Positions 1 through 6,598 of a stretch of 10,767 nucleotides of DNA are shown one piece after another (position 1 is the first letter of the stretch; each line of letters starts with the position of its first letter). The position numbers were made by a program, and so were the translations under genes. The stretch comes from Candidatus Sumerlaeota bacterium (GTDB lineage Bacteria > Sumerlaeota > Sumerlaeia > JADFCT01). The notes below the pieces were generated by a model that did not search any database, was not told where the DNA came from, and worked only from the letters and a program-made list of their open reading frames with translations. The stretch is from contig JAPLSP010000290.1 of NCBI GenBank assembly GCA_026398575.1, positions 1 through 10,767 of the forward strand, given 5' to 3'.

Positions 1-616
1 ACACTTTGGCGGTGGGATGTTTGAGCTGGCGGTGGTAGAGCTCATCCTTGACATGTTGAAAATCCTTCATGCCTTTGGTGATGGGATGCTCCTTGTCCGT
101 GATGGTCACCGCGAAGGAATGCTGCGCGCCGTGGCCGCTGATGTTCTTGCCCGTGGTCTTGTCCTTCTGCCATGTCAAACCGATCAGGTCGGTGAACTCG
201 GGCCAATCGCCCCAAGCCGTGCTGGCGGCGTGAAAGAGCACGTATCCGTGTCCAGCGGCGATATAATCCATGAAAGCCTTCTCCGTTTCGGCGGGCCAGC
301 GATTGCCTTCGATCTTTGGATAGGTCGTATAGTTACTGACGATGGCGTCGTACTTGGCGAAGTCTTCGGCCTTCAGGGTTGGGACGTTTTCCGTCACGTC
401 AACGGTGAACCGGCCGCTGTCTTCATACATCTTTTTCAAGACCGGCGTAGTGGCCTTCCAGGCGTGGTTGTTGGCACCGCTGAGGATCAGCAGGCGAATC
501 TTGCTGCCGTCCGGACTGGCTGGTTTGGCTGCCGGGTTCTGCGCTTGCGCCGATGATATCAGGGCGCAAACTCCAATGAGAATCACGCCTGCAAGCGCAA
601 TACGATTTTTTAGCAT
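1..616 (-). CDS. Secreted ThuA-domain protein (3' end outside window)
   Basis: The reading frame opens at 616 and is still open at base 1, so about 205 N-terminal residues are visible and the C-terminus is missing. Residues 1-26 (MLKNRIALAGVILIGVCALI, then SSAQAQ) form a typical Sec signal peptide: positive start, hydrophobic core, and AQA as a likely cleavage site. The mature part begins with an Ala/Pro linker, followed by IRLLILSGANNHAWKATTPV and later YDAIVSNYTTYP, GHGYVLFHAASTAW and SGHGAQHSF. These are the hallmarks of the ThuA-like, glutamine-amidotransferase-like fold (PF06283). Members are usually periplasmic or secreted and linked to sugar metabolism, but the reaction is unknown for most, so the trehalose-utilisation label should not be taken literally. 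The start is supported by AAGGAG at 623-628, six bases upstream. It lies 70 bases downstream of the DUF4435-type gene on the same strand, with no terminator seen between them. Confidence 0.85.
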   Translation of the reverse strand, partial: MLKNRIALAGVILIGVCALISSAQAQNPAAKPASPDGSKIRLLILSGANNHAWKATTPVLKKMYEDSGRFTVDVTENVPTLKAEDFAKYDAIVSNYTTYPKIEGNRWPAETEKAFMDYIAAGHGYVLFHAASTAWGDWPEFTDLIGLTWQKDKTTGKNISGHGAQHSFAVTITDKEHPITKGMKDFQHVKDELYHRQLKHPTAKV

Positions 617-686
617 ACCTTGCTCCTTATGTGATATTATCTTATATCGGGCTGTTTCAAATCACCATATTCCACGATAGGCTTTG
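617..686 (-). promoter_or_regulatory. Leader of the ThuA gene with possible weak promoter
   Basis: This 70-base AT-rich spacer separates the DUF4435-type gene from the ThuA gene. Read on the minus strand it contains TTGAAA, then about 15 bases, then TAATAT, which could be a weak sigma-70 promoter with a short spacer. It also has a small dyad, GATAT-N6-ATATC at 633-648, that could be an operator or chance, and a good AAGGAG ribosome site at 623-628. The promoter call is inference from weak matches; read-through from the upstream cassette is equally possible. Confidence 0.25.
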
Positions 687-1538
687 TCAGATTCCAACGC
701 GGTTTTTTAGCGCAGTTTTCAAACTCAACAATTCCTGCGGCGCTTTATTATTCGCAGTCTGCCATTCCCCGACAGATTGGGCTAGGTTAACATCCATCTG
801 CTCTCCAGCAGTATTGCCTGTCTCAAAGAGAAAGCCGCGCGCGGACCGGAAGAGCTCTTTTCCAGCAAACTCTCGAATCCACGAACCATCCGCCAGCTGA
901 GCGCCATGAGCATTATGCTCTTCCCGCAAGTCCATCGTCACATTGCCTTGTATCTGAATATGTGACGCAACCGTCGGGAGGTCGCACCACCAATTTCTCT
1001 GAGTCAGGATATGTTGTTCTGCCTGCTCGAGACTGGCTACGTGGGGAATTTTAGGATGCTTTGGATAGTCGCCTATCAGGCGGCTTCGATATCTCGAAAG
1101 AACCGTCCGGCAAGCCATCCACCAAACCATCGTTTGAGCTTGCTGTCGGACGCGCGATTCTATCGCGGATACGAGCCTTGAATAACGATTCATGTTCTCT
1201 TCACAGCCTGCGAGAGCATCCCAGTCCAGAAGATAATTCTCAATCTCGTGACAGGATGGTCGAAACACTTCAAGACTAGAGGCGGGATTCATCCACTGAG
1301 CGACATTTGCATTGCCGAAATCACGATCAGCAAGACCAAAGACATATCCATAGCCTTGATCTCGCAGGTCATGAACTACCGCATCCACGGTGTCATTGCC
1401 GCCCGCAACGCAAATATTGAACAGAGTTTCCTCTGGTTGCCATATCCTTTCCAGGTAAGTCTTGGTCACTATGTCCTCAACCCATAGAACAATGGGCCGT
1501 CTCGTTAGAAGCATCTGGAGGTGTGTGCCATTCGTCAT
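687..1538 (-). CDS. TOPRIM-like DUF4435-type protein (AriB-like putative effector nuclease)
   Basis: 283 residues. The N-terminal half shows the motif order expected of DUF4435/TOPRIM-like proteins: a hydrophobic strand ending in an acidic residue (VLWVED, E21), a glycine-rich turn (VAGGNDTV, 44-51), a DxD motif (GLADRDFG, D71 and D73) and HEIENYLLD (97-105), close to the family's hallmark. These acidic residues would bind metal. The C-terminal half, rich in Trp and Arg, is not recognised. In PARIS anti-phage systems the DUF4435 partner AriB is a TOPRIM nuclease, held by an ABC-type ATPase (AriA), that cleaves tRNA when released; a similar role here is inference from motifs and neighbour. Length is close to that of AriB (about 300 residues). 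The ATG at 1538 overlaps the ATPase stop by four bases (ATGA), and GGAGG lies six bases upstream at 1545-1549, so translation should be coupled and strong. Alternatives are the effectors of AbiL-type or OLD-like ATPase pairs. Confidence 0.72.
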   Translation of the reverse strand: MTNGTHLQMLLTRRPIVLWVEDIVTKTYLERIWQPEETLFNICVAGGNDTVDAVVHDLRDQGYGYVFGLADRDFGNANVAQWMNPASSLEVFRPSCHEIENYLLDWDALAGCEENMNRYSRLVSAIESRVRQQAQTMVWWMACRTVLSRYRSRLIGDYPKHPKIPHVASLEQAEQHILTQRNWWCDLPTVASHIQIQGNVTMDLREEHNAHGAQLADGSWIREFAGKELFRSARGFLFETGNTAGEQMDVNLAQSVGEWQTANNKAPQELLSLKTALKNRVGI

Positions 1539-2527
1539 CGCTCGCCTCCATCGTTGTCCTGGGGCGAGCCGGTCAGCCTGATTCGAGGATCATCGGATGG
1601 CAACAACGTCAGGCGTTCATAGCTGTAAACGCTGTCCAGGATTTCGGCCGAATGCGTGGCACATATAACCTGCGAATCAGGCAGTATTTTACGTATCACT
1701 CGCAACATCACAGTGTGCCATGCCGAATGAAGATGGAGTTCCGGTTCGTCAATGAACAGAATAGAGGGCTTCAGCCCTAACGCATAACGCCCAAGCATAG
1801 CTAGTATCTCGATTTCGCCTGAGCTCAGATCATCCAAGGGGATAAGTCCTTCGGCGCGTCCTTTCAGATAAATATCATATCTTCTCTCTCCTGGGGCCGT
1901 TTGCTCATCTTTCTTGGCTACAAAAGTTTCATTCTTGCCAGGATAAAACATCGCCCAAATATCGCGGACTTGCCTGAAAGCTTCATGTTCTTGTTGCCGC
2001 AGCTTCTCCGCCTCCTCTCCTTCCTCAAAAGCCTTATCGGCAGTCGTATCAACCAAATATTTTTTCAACCTCCAGAGCCTATTTCTTTCAGTGTCGGCAG
2101 GACGCTTGCCTTTCTTGCCAGCCGCCAGCTCCACACTTCCCATGAATTCCGGAGTCCGCCACGATGTATGGTATTCAATAATGGCGTCGCTGATGATAGC
2201 GGCCACACCGTTGGGAATATGCGTTGTTTCAGAAGTTGCGTGAACCTCTACGTCTGATCCGGAAACGGATAGTGTTAAGGATATGGAGTAGTCCTTGGCG
2301 CCTTTTCGAATATCCGCAGAAGGCTTCCGATGCCCAGGGAGCAGGCGATCTTGGCGCAAAGCACGAATACAGGCTTCCATGACGCTGGTCTTACCGTAAC
2401 CATTAGGACCTGCGAGCACGAGAGTATTCAGAGCTTTCTTTTGCGGACCTGGCCAAACCAAGTCAAGATCGAGCGTGTTAACAATGCTGCGGAAGTCCGT
2501 TATCTGGATATGCTTTATTTTAATCAT
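1535..2527 (-). CDS. ABC-type AAA ATPase (AAA_15/AAA_21-like, AriA-like)
   Basis: 330 residues with all the parts of an SMC/ABC-type ATPase of the kind paired with TOPRIM effectors. An N-terminal ITDFRSI strand is followed by a Walker A (GPNGYGKTS, 40-48), a central charged and probably helical insert (about 145-195), an ABC signature (LSSGEIE, 234-240), a Walker B with catalytic glutamate (ILFIDEPELHLH, E261) and a His switch (CATHSAEIL, H292). None of the key residues is missing. AriA of PARIS, GajA-like proteins and AbiL-type ATPases share this core; the DUF4435 partner makes the PARIS-like reading the best. The protein is shorter than the E. coli AriA I recall (over 400 residues), so the insert is reduced. 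The start overlaps the upstream DUF4911-type stop by four bases (ATGA at 2524-2527), with AAGGA seven bases upstream at 2535-2539. Sampled lines are 43-52 percent GC against about 68 percent for a dnaA line, which hints at separate ancestry. RecF-like repair proteins are an alternative. Confidence 0.8.
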   Translation of the reverse strand: MIKIKHIQITDFRSIVNTLDLDLVWPGPQKKALNTLVLAGPNGYGKTSVMEACIRALRQDRLLPGHRKPSADIRKGAKDYSISLTLSVSGSDVEVHATSETTHIPNGVAAIISDAIIEYHTSWRTPEFMGSVELAAGKKGKRPADTERNRLWRLKKYLVDTTADKAFEEGEEAEKLRQQEHEAFRQVRDIWAMFYPGKNETFVAKKDEQTAPGERRYDIYLKGRAEGLIPLDDLSSGEIEILAMLGRYALGLKPSILFIDEPELHLHSAWHTVMLRVIRKILPDSQVICATHSAEILDSVYSYERLTLLPSDDPRIRLTGSPQDNDGGER

Positions 2528-2862
2528 CGATCTGTCCTTGTCCGCGCGCCGGCGCTGGGATGCTTGAGAAAGCCTCCCTCATGGAAGTCGGACCAATCAT
2601 CCGGGTCGCGGTCTTCGATTTCAACCGGCATTTCGTCACGGAGTCCTTCGATCAGGCGGTCAAAATCGCTTTTGAATTTTCGCGAAACCCAAAACTCGAT
2701 CAGTCCCAGTCGCGGGTTGCGCGTGCGCACCATGCATAATCCCTCATGCGATTCGACAATGGCCTGGATGTAGCCGATCTGGGAGGAAGGAACGCGCGCA
2801 CGGTAGCGCAGAGGATTCCGCGCAGCCTCGGCGTCGGATTGGCTTGGGGGAACTGGGGACAT
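2524..2862 (-). CDS. DUF4911-type small protein
   Basis: 112 residues with the start taken at 2862. The segment from about residue 27 to 80 (SSQIGYIQAIVESHEGLCMV, then RTRNPRLGLIEFWV) matches the pattern I know for DUF4911 (PF16256): an aliphatic strand, an E(G/N)L turn, VRT, then a Gly-Leu-Ile strand and an amphipathic helix ending in EMPVEI. Function is unknown for the family. The C-terminal tail (81-112) is acidic, then Arg/Thr-rich, with no recognised domain. The frame stays open upstream to 2982, but that extension would translate the 10-base repeat and overlap the dnaA end; AAGGA at 2868-2872 sits five bases before the chosen ATG and decides the start. Its stop overlaps the ATPase start (ATGA), so it is the first gene of a three-gene coupled chain. 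Whether it belongs functionally to the ATPase/DUF4435 pair or is a host gene the pair joined cannot be decided from one sequence. Confidence 0.7.
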   Translation of the reverse strand: MSPVPPSQSDAEAARNPLRYRARVPSSQIGYIQAIVESHEGLCMVRTRNPRLGLIEFWVSRKFKSDFDRLIEGLRDEMPVEIEDRDPDDWSDFHEGGFLKHPSAGARTRTDR

Positions 2863-2875
2863 GGAATTCCTTATC

Positions 2876-2949
2876 TGCACGGACACACACGGACGGGCAC
2901 GGACTTGCACGGACGGATACAGACTGGCACGGACTGGCACGGACATGCG
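2876..2949. repeat. Degenerate 10-base tandem repeat, GGACNNGCAC
   Basis: Seven contiguous 10-base units run from 2881 to 2950, after a half unit at 2876-2880. Examples are GGACACACAC, GGACGGGCAC, GGACTTGCAC, GGACGGATAC and GGACTGGCAC; the last unit is GGACATGCGA. The first four bases and the last two of the unit are almost invariant and the middle varies. The array fills most of the gap between the dnaA stop and the DUF4911-type start. Ten-base periodicity matches one DNA helical turn, so the conserved GGAC blocks all lie on one face of the DNA. It is not a CRISPR array: there are no spacers and the unit is far too short. Confidence 0.85.
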
Positions 2950-2978
2950 AGCCCTGCCGCCCAAACAAAGAGCCTGTC

Positions 2979-4349
2979 TCACCGCGCCCCGCGAACCGCG
3001 CGCTCGATGTAGCTGACGATGTTCTGCAGATTCGTGTCGCTCAGCAGGTCGCGCTCGACTTTGCGGAAGGCGTGCAGGACGGTGGAATGATTGCGTCCGC
3101 CAAAGCGCGCCGCCAGGTCCGGCAGCGACAGGCCCGTCAGGCGGCGGGACAGATACATGGCCACGTGGCGCGCCGTCGCGAATTTTTTATCGCGCGCCGG
3201 CCCGATGAGTTCATGCAGACGCAGGCCGAAATAGGTGCAGACTTCCTGATTGATCTCGTCCACCGTGAGCTTGGGGCCCAAGCGCATCGTCATCATATCC
3301 ACGAGCGCTTCCTGCGCCAGGTCCACCGTGATCTTGCGATGTTCCAGCGCGGCGTGCGCCTGCAGGCGGTTGAGCGCGCCCTCGAGGTGCCGGACGTTGG
3401 TCTGCACGCGCTCGGCGATGAACATGATGACGTCGGGCGTCACGTCAATGCCCTCGTTCTGCGCTTTGCGCTTGAGGATGGCGATGCGCGTTTCGAGGTC
3501 GGGCGGCTGAATGTCCACGTTCAATCCCCAGAGGAAGCGCGATTTCAGGCGCTCTTCGAGCGTCGTCAGTTCCATCGGCGGACGGTCGCTGGAGATGACG
3601 ATCTTTTTGCCCGCGTCATACAGCGCGTTGAAGGTGTGGAAGAACTCGTTTTGCGTTCCTTCCTTGCCGATGAAGAATTGAATGTCGTCAATCATCAGCA
3701 GGTCCACGTTTCGATAGACGGACCGGAACGCGTTGGGATCGGATTTGCCCGAGCCATTGGCGTAATAGACTTTGTTGATGCTGTTGATGAAGGAATTGAA
3801 AAATTGCTCCGAGGTGGCATAAAGCACGCGCAGGCGCGGAGCGGCGGATCGCATCTGGAGTCCGATGGCGTGCATCAGGTGCGTCTTTCCCACGCCCGAA
3901 CCGCCGTAGATGAACAGCGGATTATAGGCCTTGGAATTCGGATCGGCCACGGCCACGGCGGCGGCATGGGCAAAGCGATTGCTTTCCCCGACGATGAAAT
4001 GCTCGAAGCTGTATTTGCCGTTGATAGGCGTCTCGAAAGCCTCGAGCCCTTGAAGGTTCTGAGCCGCCGTCACTTCGTCTTTCGACAGCGCATGGACCGC
4101 CTCATCGCCGACAACGAACTGGATGCTGACGGGGGCCGAGCCGATCTGCGCCAGGGCGGCATTGATATGATCCGTGTAGTGCGTCGAGAGCCAGTCCTTG
4201 AAATGGACGCTGGGCACTTCCACCTGAAGCTGATCATCGGTCTGAGACAATTGCCGCGTCGGACGCAACCACATGTTGAAATTTTCAGTATCCACTATAT
4301 CTTTGAGCTGAACCAAAGCCCGATCCCATAGATTGCCAGAGGAAATCAT
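2979..4349 (-). CDS. dnaA: Chromosomal replication initiator protein DnaA
   Basis: 456 residues, a normal DnaA length, with all four domains. Domain I (about 1-70, beginning MISSGNLWDRALVQLKDIVD, with FNMWLRP) mediates oligomerisation and helicase contact. A variable linker spans about 71-110. The AAA+ domain III starts at KYSFEHFIVGESNRFA and has Walker A GGSGVGKTH (149-157), Walker B LLMIDDIQF (217-225), sensor I region VISSDRPP and the RLKSRF arginine region (267-272). Domain IV carries the DNA-binding helix-turn-helix with the family signature FGGRNHSTVLHAFRKVE (416-432), which contacts DnaA boxes. The frame extends to an ATG at 4403, but AAGGA at 4358-4362, eight bases before the ATG at 4349, and the usual domain I start favour 4349. 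The neighbours are not the usual dnaN/recF/gyrB set, as is common in lineages where the origin cluster has broken up. Confidence 0.97.
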   Translation of the reverse strand: MISSGNLWDRALVQLKDIVDTENFNMWLRPTRQLSQTDDQLQVEVPSVHFKDWLSTHYTDHINAALAQIGSAPVSIQFVVGDEAVHALSKDEVTAAQNLQGLEAFETPINGKYSFEHFIVGESNRFAHAAAVAVADPNSKAYNPLFIYGGSGVGKTHLMHAIGLQMRSAAPRLRVLYATSEQFFNSFINSINKVYYANGSGKSDPNAFRSVYRNVDLLMIDDIQFFIGKEGTQNEFFHTFNALYDAGKKIVISSDRPPMELTTLEERLKSRFLWGLNVDIQPPDLETRIAILKRKAQNEGIDVTPDVIMFIAERVQTNVRHLEGALNRLQAHAALEHRKITVDLAQEALVDMMTMRLGPKLTVDEINQEVCTYFGLRLHELIGPARDKKFATARHVAMYLSRRLTGLSLPDLAARFGGRNHSTVLHAFRKVERDLLSDTNLQNIVSYIERAVRGAR

Positions 4350-4737
4350 GCGTATTATCCTTGAAAATATGAATAAATTCGGGGCGCAACACACGCGCGA
4401 CAACGCAATCGAATCAGCGCGGAAGAGATCAGCAGTGACACCAGGAAGAGCGGGGAAAGAGACGCGCGCAATTTTTTCTCTTTATGGATTCCGCTACTCC
4501 GTAAAGCAAGCCCTATGTTAGGGTTTTGTAAATTTTTTTTAGCTGATTTTGCGGCGAAAAACAGATATCGAATATGCTTGAAGTTATTGTAGTTAAGTTT
4601 TGAAAAAACAATCATTCAAGATAAAAATGAAGGCTGAGAAAAAAAACTTTCAGGCGTTGAGTGATCCGCAATGCCGAAAAAAAACTAATCATGCCGGATT
4701 TCATAGTTTGCGCGGCCCGCTTGTGCCCTTTTGGGGG
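4350..4737. other. Intergenic region upstream of dnaA, AT-rich in its centre
   Basis: This 388-base gap lies between the dnaA start and the end of the radical SAM gene. Its middle (about 4520-4690) is strongly AT-rich, with runs of T at 4533-4540 and runs of A near 4640 and 4678. A possible dnaA promoter on the minus strand is TTGCTT (4504-4509) and CATAAA (4481-4486), 17 bases apart; the match is weak. A small hairpin, CCCTA-TGT-TAGGG at 4511-4523, is followed by T-rich sequence on the plus strand, but no plus-strand gene precedes it. I saw no copy of the DnaA box TTATCCACA in either orientation, so an origin here is not supported. The minus-strand open frame across 4355-4615 shows no family resemblance and I do not call it a gene. 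Confidence 0.5.
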
Positions 4738-6240
4738 TCAGGAATCCAGTTTGACTCCAATGCCGGACGCCCTGCGCGTGTTGACGCGCCATTGGCGCAG
4801 CTCCTCCATCGTGATGCTGTTCATCCGGGCGATTTTCTCGGCTTTGGCGCGCGTCTTGAAGTTGATGCGATCCCACTCGAAGGCGCGCAGCGTCTGGAGT
4901 TCCTGGGGCGTGAATTCATCGGTCGTGATGGCGCCGCGCCCGAATCCGAAGAATCGGAAGTCCGAGAAACTGAAGTCCGGATCGAGGCAGCCCAGCGACT
5001 GGGCGAGTTCATAAAGCGGCGCGGCGGGCAGTGGCGTGGCGATGGAGAAGATCACATAGTCCACGTCCGCTTCATCCGCGAAGCGCACCGTGTCGAGTAT
5101 CTGGTCCCACGTCTCGCCGGGGAAGCCGATCACAAATCCGCAGAAAACCGTCAGCCCCACTTCCTTGCATTTCGCGATGACACGGCGCGCCTGTTCGAGC
5201 TTGAGCGGCTTGTGGACGATGTTCGTCAGCACGTGCTGATTGCCGGATTCGATCGGCAGGATGACGCGGTCGCAGCCGCTGGCATGGATCATCTCGATGA
5301 TCTCGTCGTCCATGCTGAAGACGGGAATCGTCAGCGCGCGCCAATACAGGCCGCGCTCAATGATCCCGCGCATGATCGTAAGAATCCGTTCGCGGTCGAG
5401 CAGCAGGTTATCGTCCAGAAAGGCGATTTCCTTGATGCCATAGCGCTCGATCAGCCAATCCATTTCAGCGAGAACGTTTTCCGCCGATTTCATGCGCCAC
5501 TTGGTTCCTTGCAGCGGCTTGTTGCCGCAGAAGACACACTTGAACGGGCATCCGCGCGACGACACCGTCACCGCCATCGGCGGAAAGCGCGGATCGTTAT
5601 ACATGTCGAATTTGCTATGGCTGCCGGAATAGGCGTGGAAGTCCACGAGGTCGTAGGCGGGGAACGGCAGCGCGTCGAGATTTTGAATAAATTGCCGGAC
5701 GGGTTGAATGATCAGCCGTCCGTCATTGCGCCACGCCAGACCGTCCATCGCGGCGAGCGCTTCTTTGCGGGAGATAGACGACGGAGAAGTGGCGGAAGAG
5801 CCTGAATCAAGCGCGCCCTTCTCCACCGCCTCCAGCAATTGCCGGAAGCGATAGTCGCCTTCGCTGAGGACGACGTAATCCACGTTCGCGTCGCGCATGG
5901 CGATCTCGGGTAAAACGGTTGGATAAACCCCGCCGAAAACGAGCGCAACCTGCGGGCAGCGCGTCTTGATGGCGGCGGCGGCCTGATGCGCCGATTCGGC
6001 GTATTCAATGGATATAACCGTGAGGCCGACGACCTGCGGCGCCAGGCGCTCGATCCGCTCGGCGGTTTGTTCCATCGTCAGGTCTTCGAGGTTCGCATCG
6101 AGAATCACGGTCTCATAGCGGTCCTTGATGCCCGCGGCCACCATGCAGATCGAATATGGGTTGATGCGCCAGGGCCGCGACCCGGCAGCCCAGCGGCTGT
6201 TGGGAATCAGCAGGACGACTTTTTCAATACTCCGAGTCAT
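4738..6240 (-). CDS. B12-binding-type radical SAM enzyme
   Basis: 500 residues with the start at 6240. Residues 1-140 form a Rossmann-like cobalamin-binding type domain (VVLLIPNSRW, the ILDAN strand, VVGLTVIS, and LVFGGVYPTVLP at 100-111, then LSEGDYRF). The radical SAM core follows, with the cluster motif CPFKCVFC (C231, C235, C238, the CX3CX2C pattern), the strand IAFLDDN (272-278), LPIESGNQHVL (328-338) and GFVIGFPGET (368-377), typical of the Elp3/MiaB-like branch. Such enzymes cleave S-adenosylmethionine and use cobalamin for methyl transfer or ring rearrangements on lipids, cofactors or secondary metabolites. The substrate cannot be read from the sequence. The C-terminal 60 residues are helical and charged. 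The frame is open to 6360, but the earlier codons lack a ribosome site; GGA eight bases before the ATG at 6240 is only modest support. It is divergent from the glycan-type genes on the right, so a shared role is possible but unproven. Confidence 0.9.
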   Translation of the reverse strand: MTRSIEKVVLLIPNSRWAAGSRPWRINPYSICMVAAGIKDRYETVILDANLEDLTMEQTAERIERLAPQVVGLTVISIEYAESAHQAAAAIKTRCPQVALVFGGVYPTVLPEIAMRDANVDYVVLSEGDYRFRQLLEAVEKGALDSGSSATSPSSISRKEALAAMDGLAWRNDGRLIIQPVRQFIQNLDALPFPAYDLVDFHAYSGSHSKFDMYNDPRFPPMAVTVSSRGCPFKCVFCGNKPLQGTKWRMKSAENVLAEMDWLIERYGIKEIAFLDDNLLLDRERILTIMRGIIERGLYWRALTIPVFSMDDEIIEMIHASGCDRVILPIESGNQHVLTNIVHKPLKLEQARRVIAKCKEVGLTVFCGFVIGFPGETWDQILDTVRFADEADVDYVIFSIATPLPAAPLYELAQSLGCLDPDFSFSDFRFFGFGRGAITTDEFTPQELQTLRAFEWDRINFKTRAKAEKIARMNSITMEELRQWRVNTRRASGIGVKLDS

Positions 6241-6598
6241 GGGGAAATTCCAATCGCGTATGGCTATCACGGCGCAGGCGCAAAGATTTGGGAAAGCATT
6301 GGCGCATGTCAAGCGGCAGAGTAGTTTTTCAACTTGACCCGGAAGAAAGGCCGACAGCACACTTCAAAGCAAAAAGACCTTACCCCGACAATGCCGGAGC
6401 TATTTAGGCGCGAATCTCAAAAAGATGGATGGCTTTAAATTGTCAAGCAAACGCGCATAGATACAGGCAGAATCATTGAGGGCAGAATCATTATGATTCT
6501 GCCCTCAATGATTCTGCCTGCCAATCGCCACAAAACTAGCTTTAGCGCGGTTGGGGCGGAACCACACAGCTAATGATTTCCAAAAGGAGAAACGAGGC
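6241..6598. other. Divergent intergenic region between radical SAM and SGNH genes
   Basis: This 358-base region should hold the promoters of two divergent genes. A perfect consensus -35 hexamer TTGACA is read on the minus strand at 6446-6441, but I see no matching -10 at 16-18 bases, so no promoter is called. The largest structure is the long palindrome at 6464-6520, listed separately. On the plus strand, AAGGAG at 6584-6589 is nine bases before the SGNH start codon and decides that start over an in-frame ATG at 6551. The rest shows no further structure. Confidence 0.5.
6464..6520. repeat. Perfect 28-base inverted repeat with 1-base centre
   Basis: Bases 6464-6491 and 6493-6520 are exact reverse complements around a single T at 6492. 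Each arm is itself built of two direct copies of GGCAGAATCAT joined by TGAG, so the element contains four copies of this 11-mer, two in each orientation. It could form a 28-base-pair stem as RNA or a cruciform as DNA. It lies between the 5' ends of two divergent genes, so it is not placed as a terminator for either. A dispersed REP- or MITE-like repeat is the likeliest class, but no transposase is present to confirm it. Confidence 0.9.

Noticed and set aside
2876..2950. CRISPR array
   Set aside because: Units are 10 bases, contiguous and without spacers; no cas genes are present.
2863..2982. N-terminal extension of the DUF4911-type protein to 2982
   Set aside because: It would encode the 10-base repeat as a low-complexity Val/Arg/Ser stretch and overlap the dnaA stop; the ribosome site at 2868-2872 supports the shorter start.
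2844..4331. A 495-codon open frame on the plus strand opposite dnaA
   Set aside because: It is the mirror of a GC-rich coding frame. Its product is Arg/His/Asp-rich with no recognisable domain, while the minus strand encodes an unmistakable DnaA.
4508..4540. Intrinsic terminator at the CCCTA-TGT-TAGGG hairpin followed by T-rich sequence
   Set aside because: It would work only on the plus strand, where no gene precedes it; the stem is short and the T-run is interrupted.
4355..4615. Small minus-strand gene upstream of dnaA (such as rpmH)
   Set aside because: The translation does not resemble ribosomal protein L34 or any family I know, and it overlaps the dnaA ribosome site and likely promoter.
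4350..4737. Chromosomal origin (oriC) in the AT-rich gap upstream of dnaA
   Set aside because: AT-richness and the dnaA neighbour are suggestive, but no TTATCCACA-type box cluster was found in either orientation, and no dnaN or gyrB lies nearby. GC-skew over the whole genome would be needed.
4600..5805. A 401-codon open frame on the plus strand opposite the B12-type radical SAM gene
   Set aside because: Same mirror effect; the product has a shadow-like composition, and the minus strand has clear cofactor-binding motifs.
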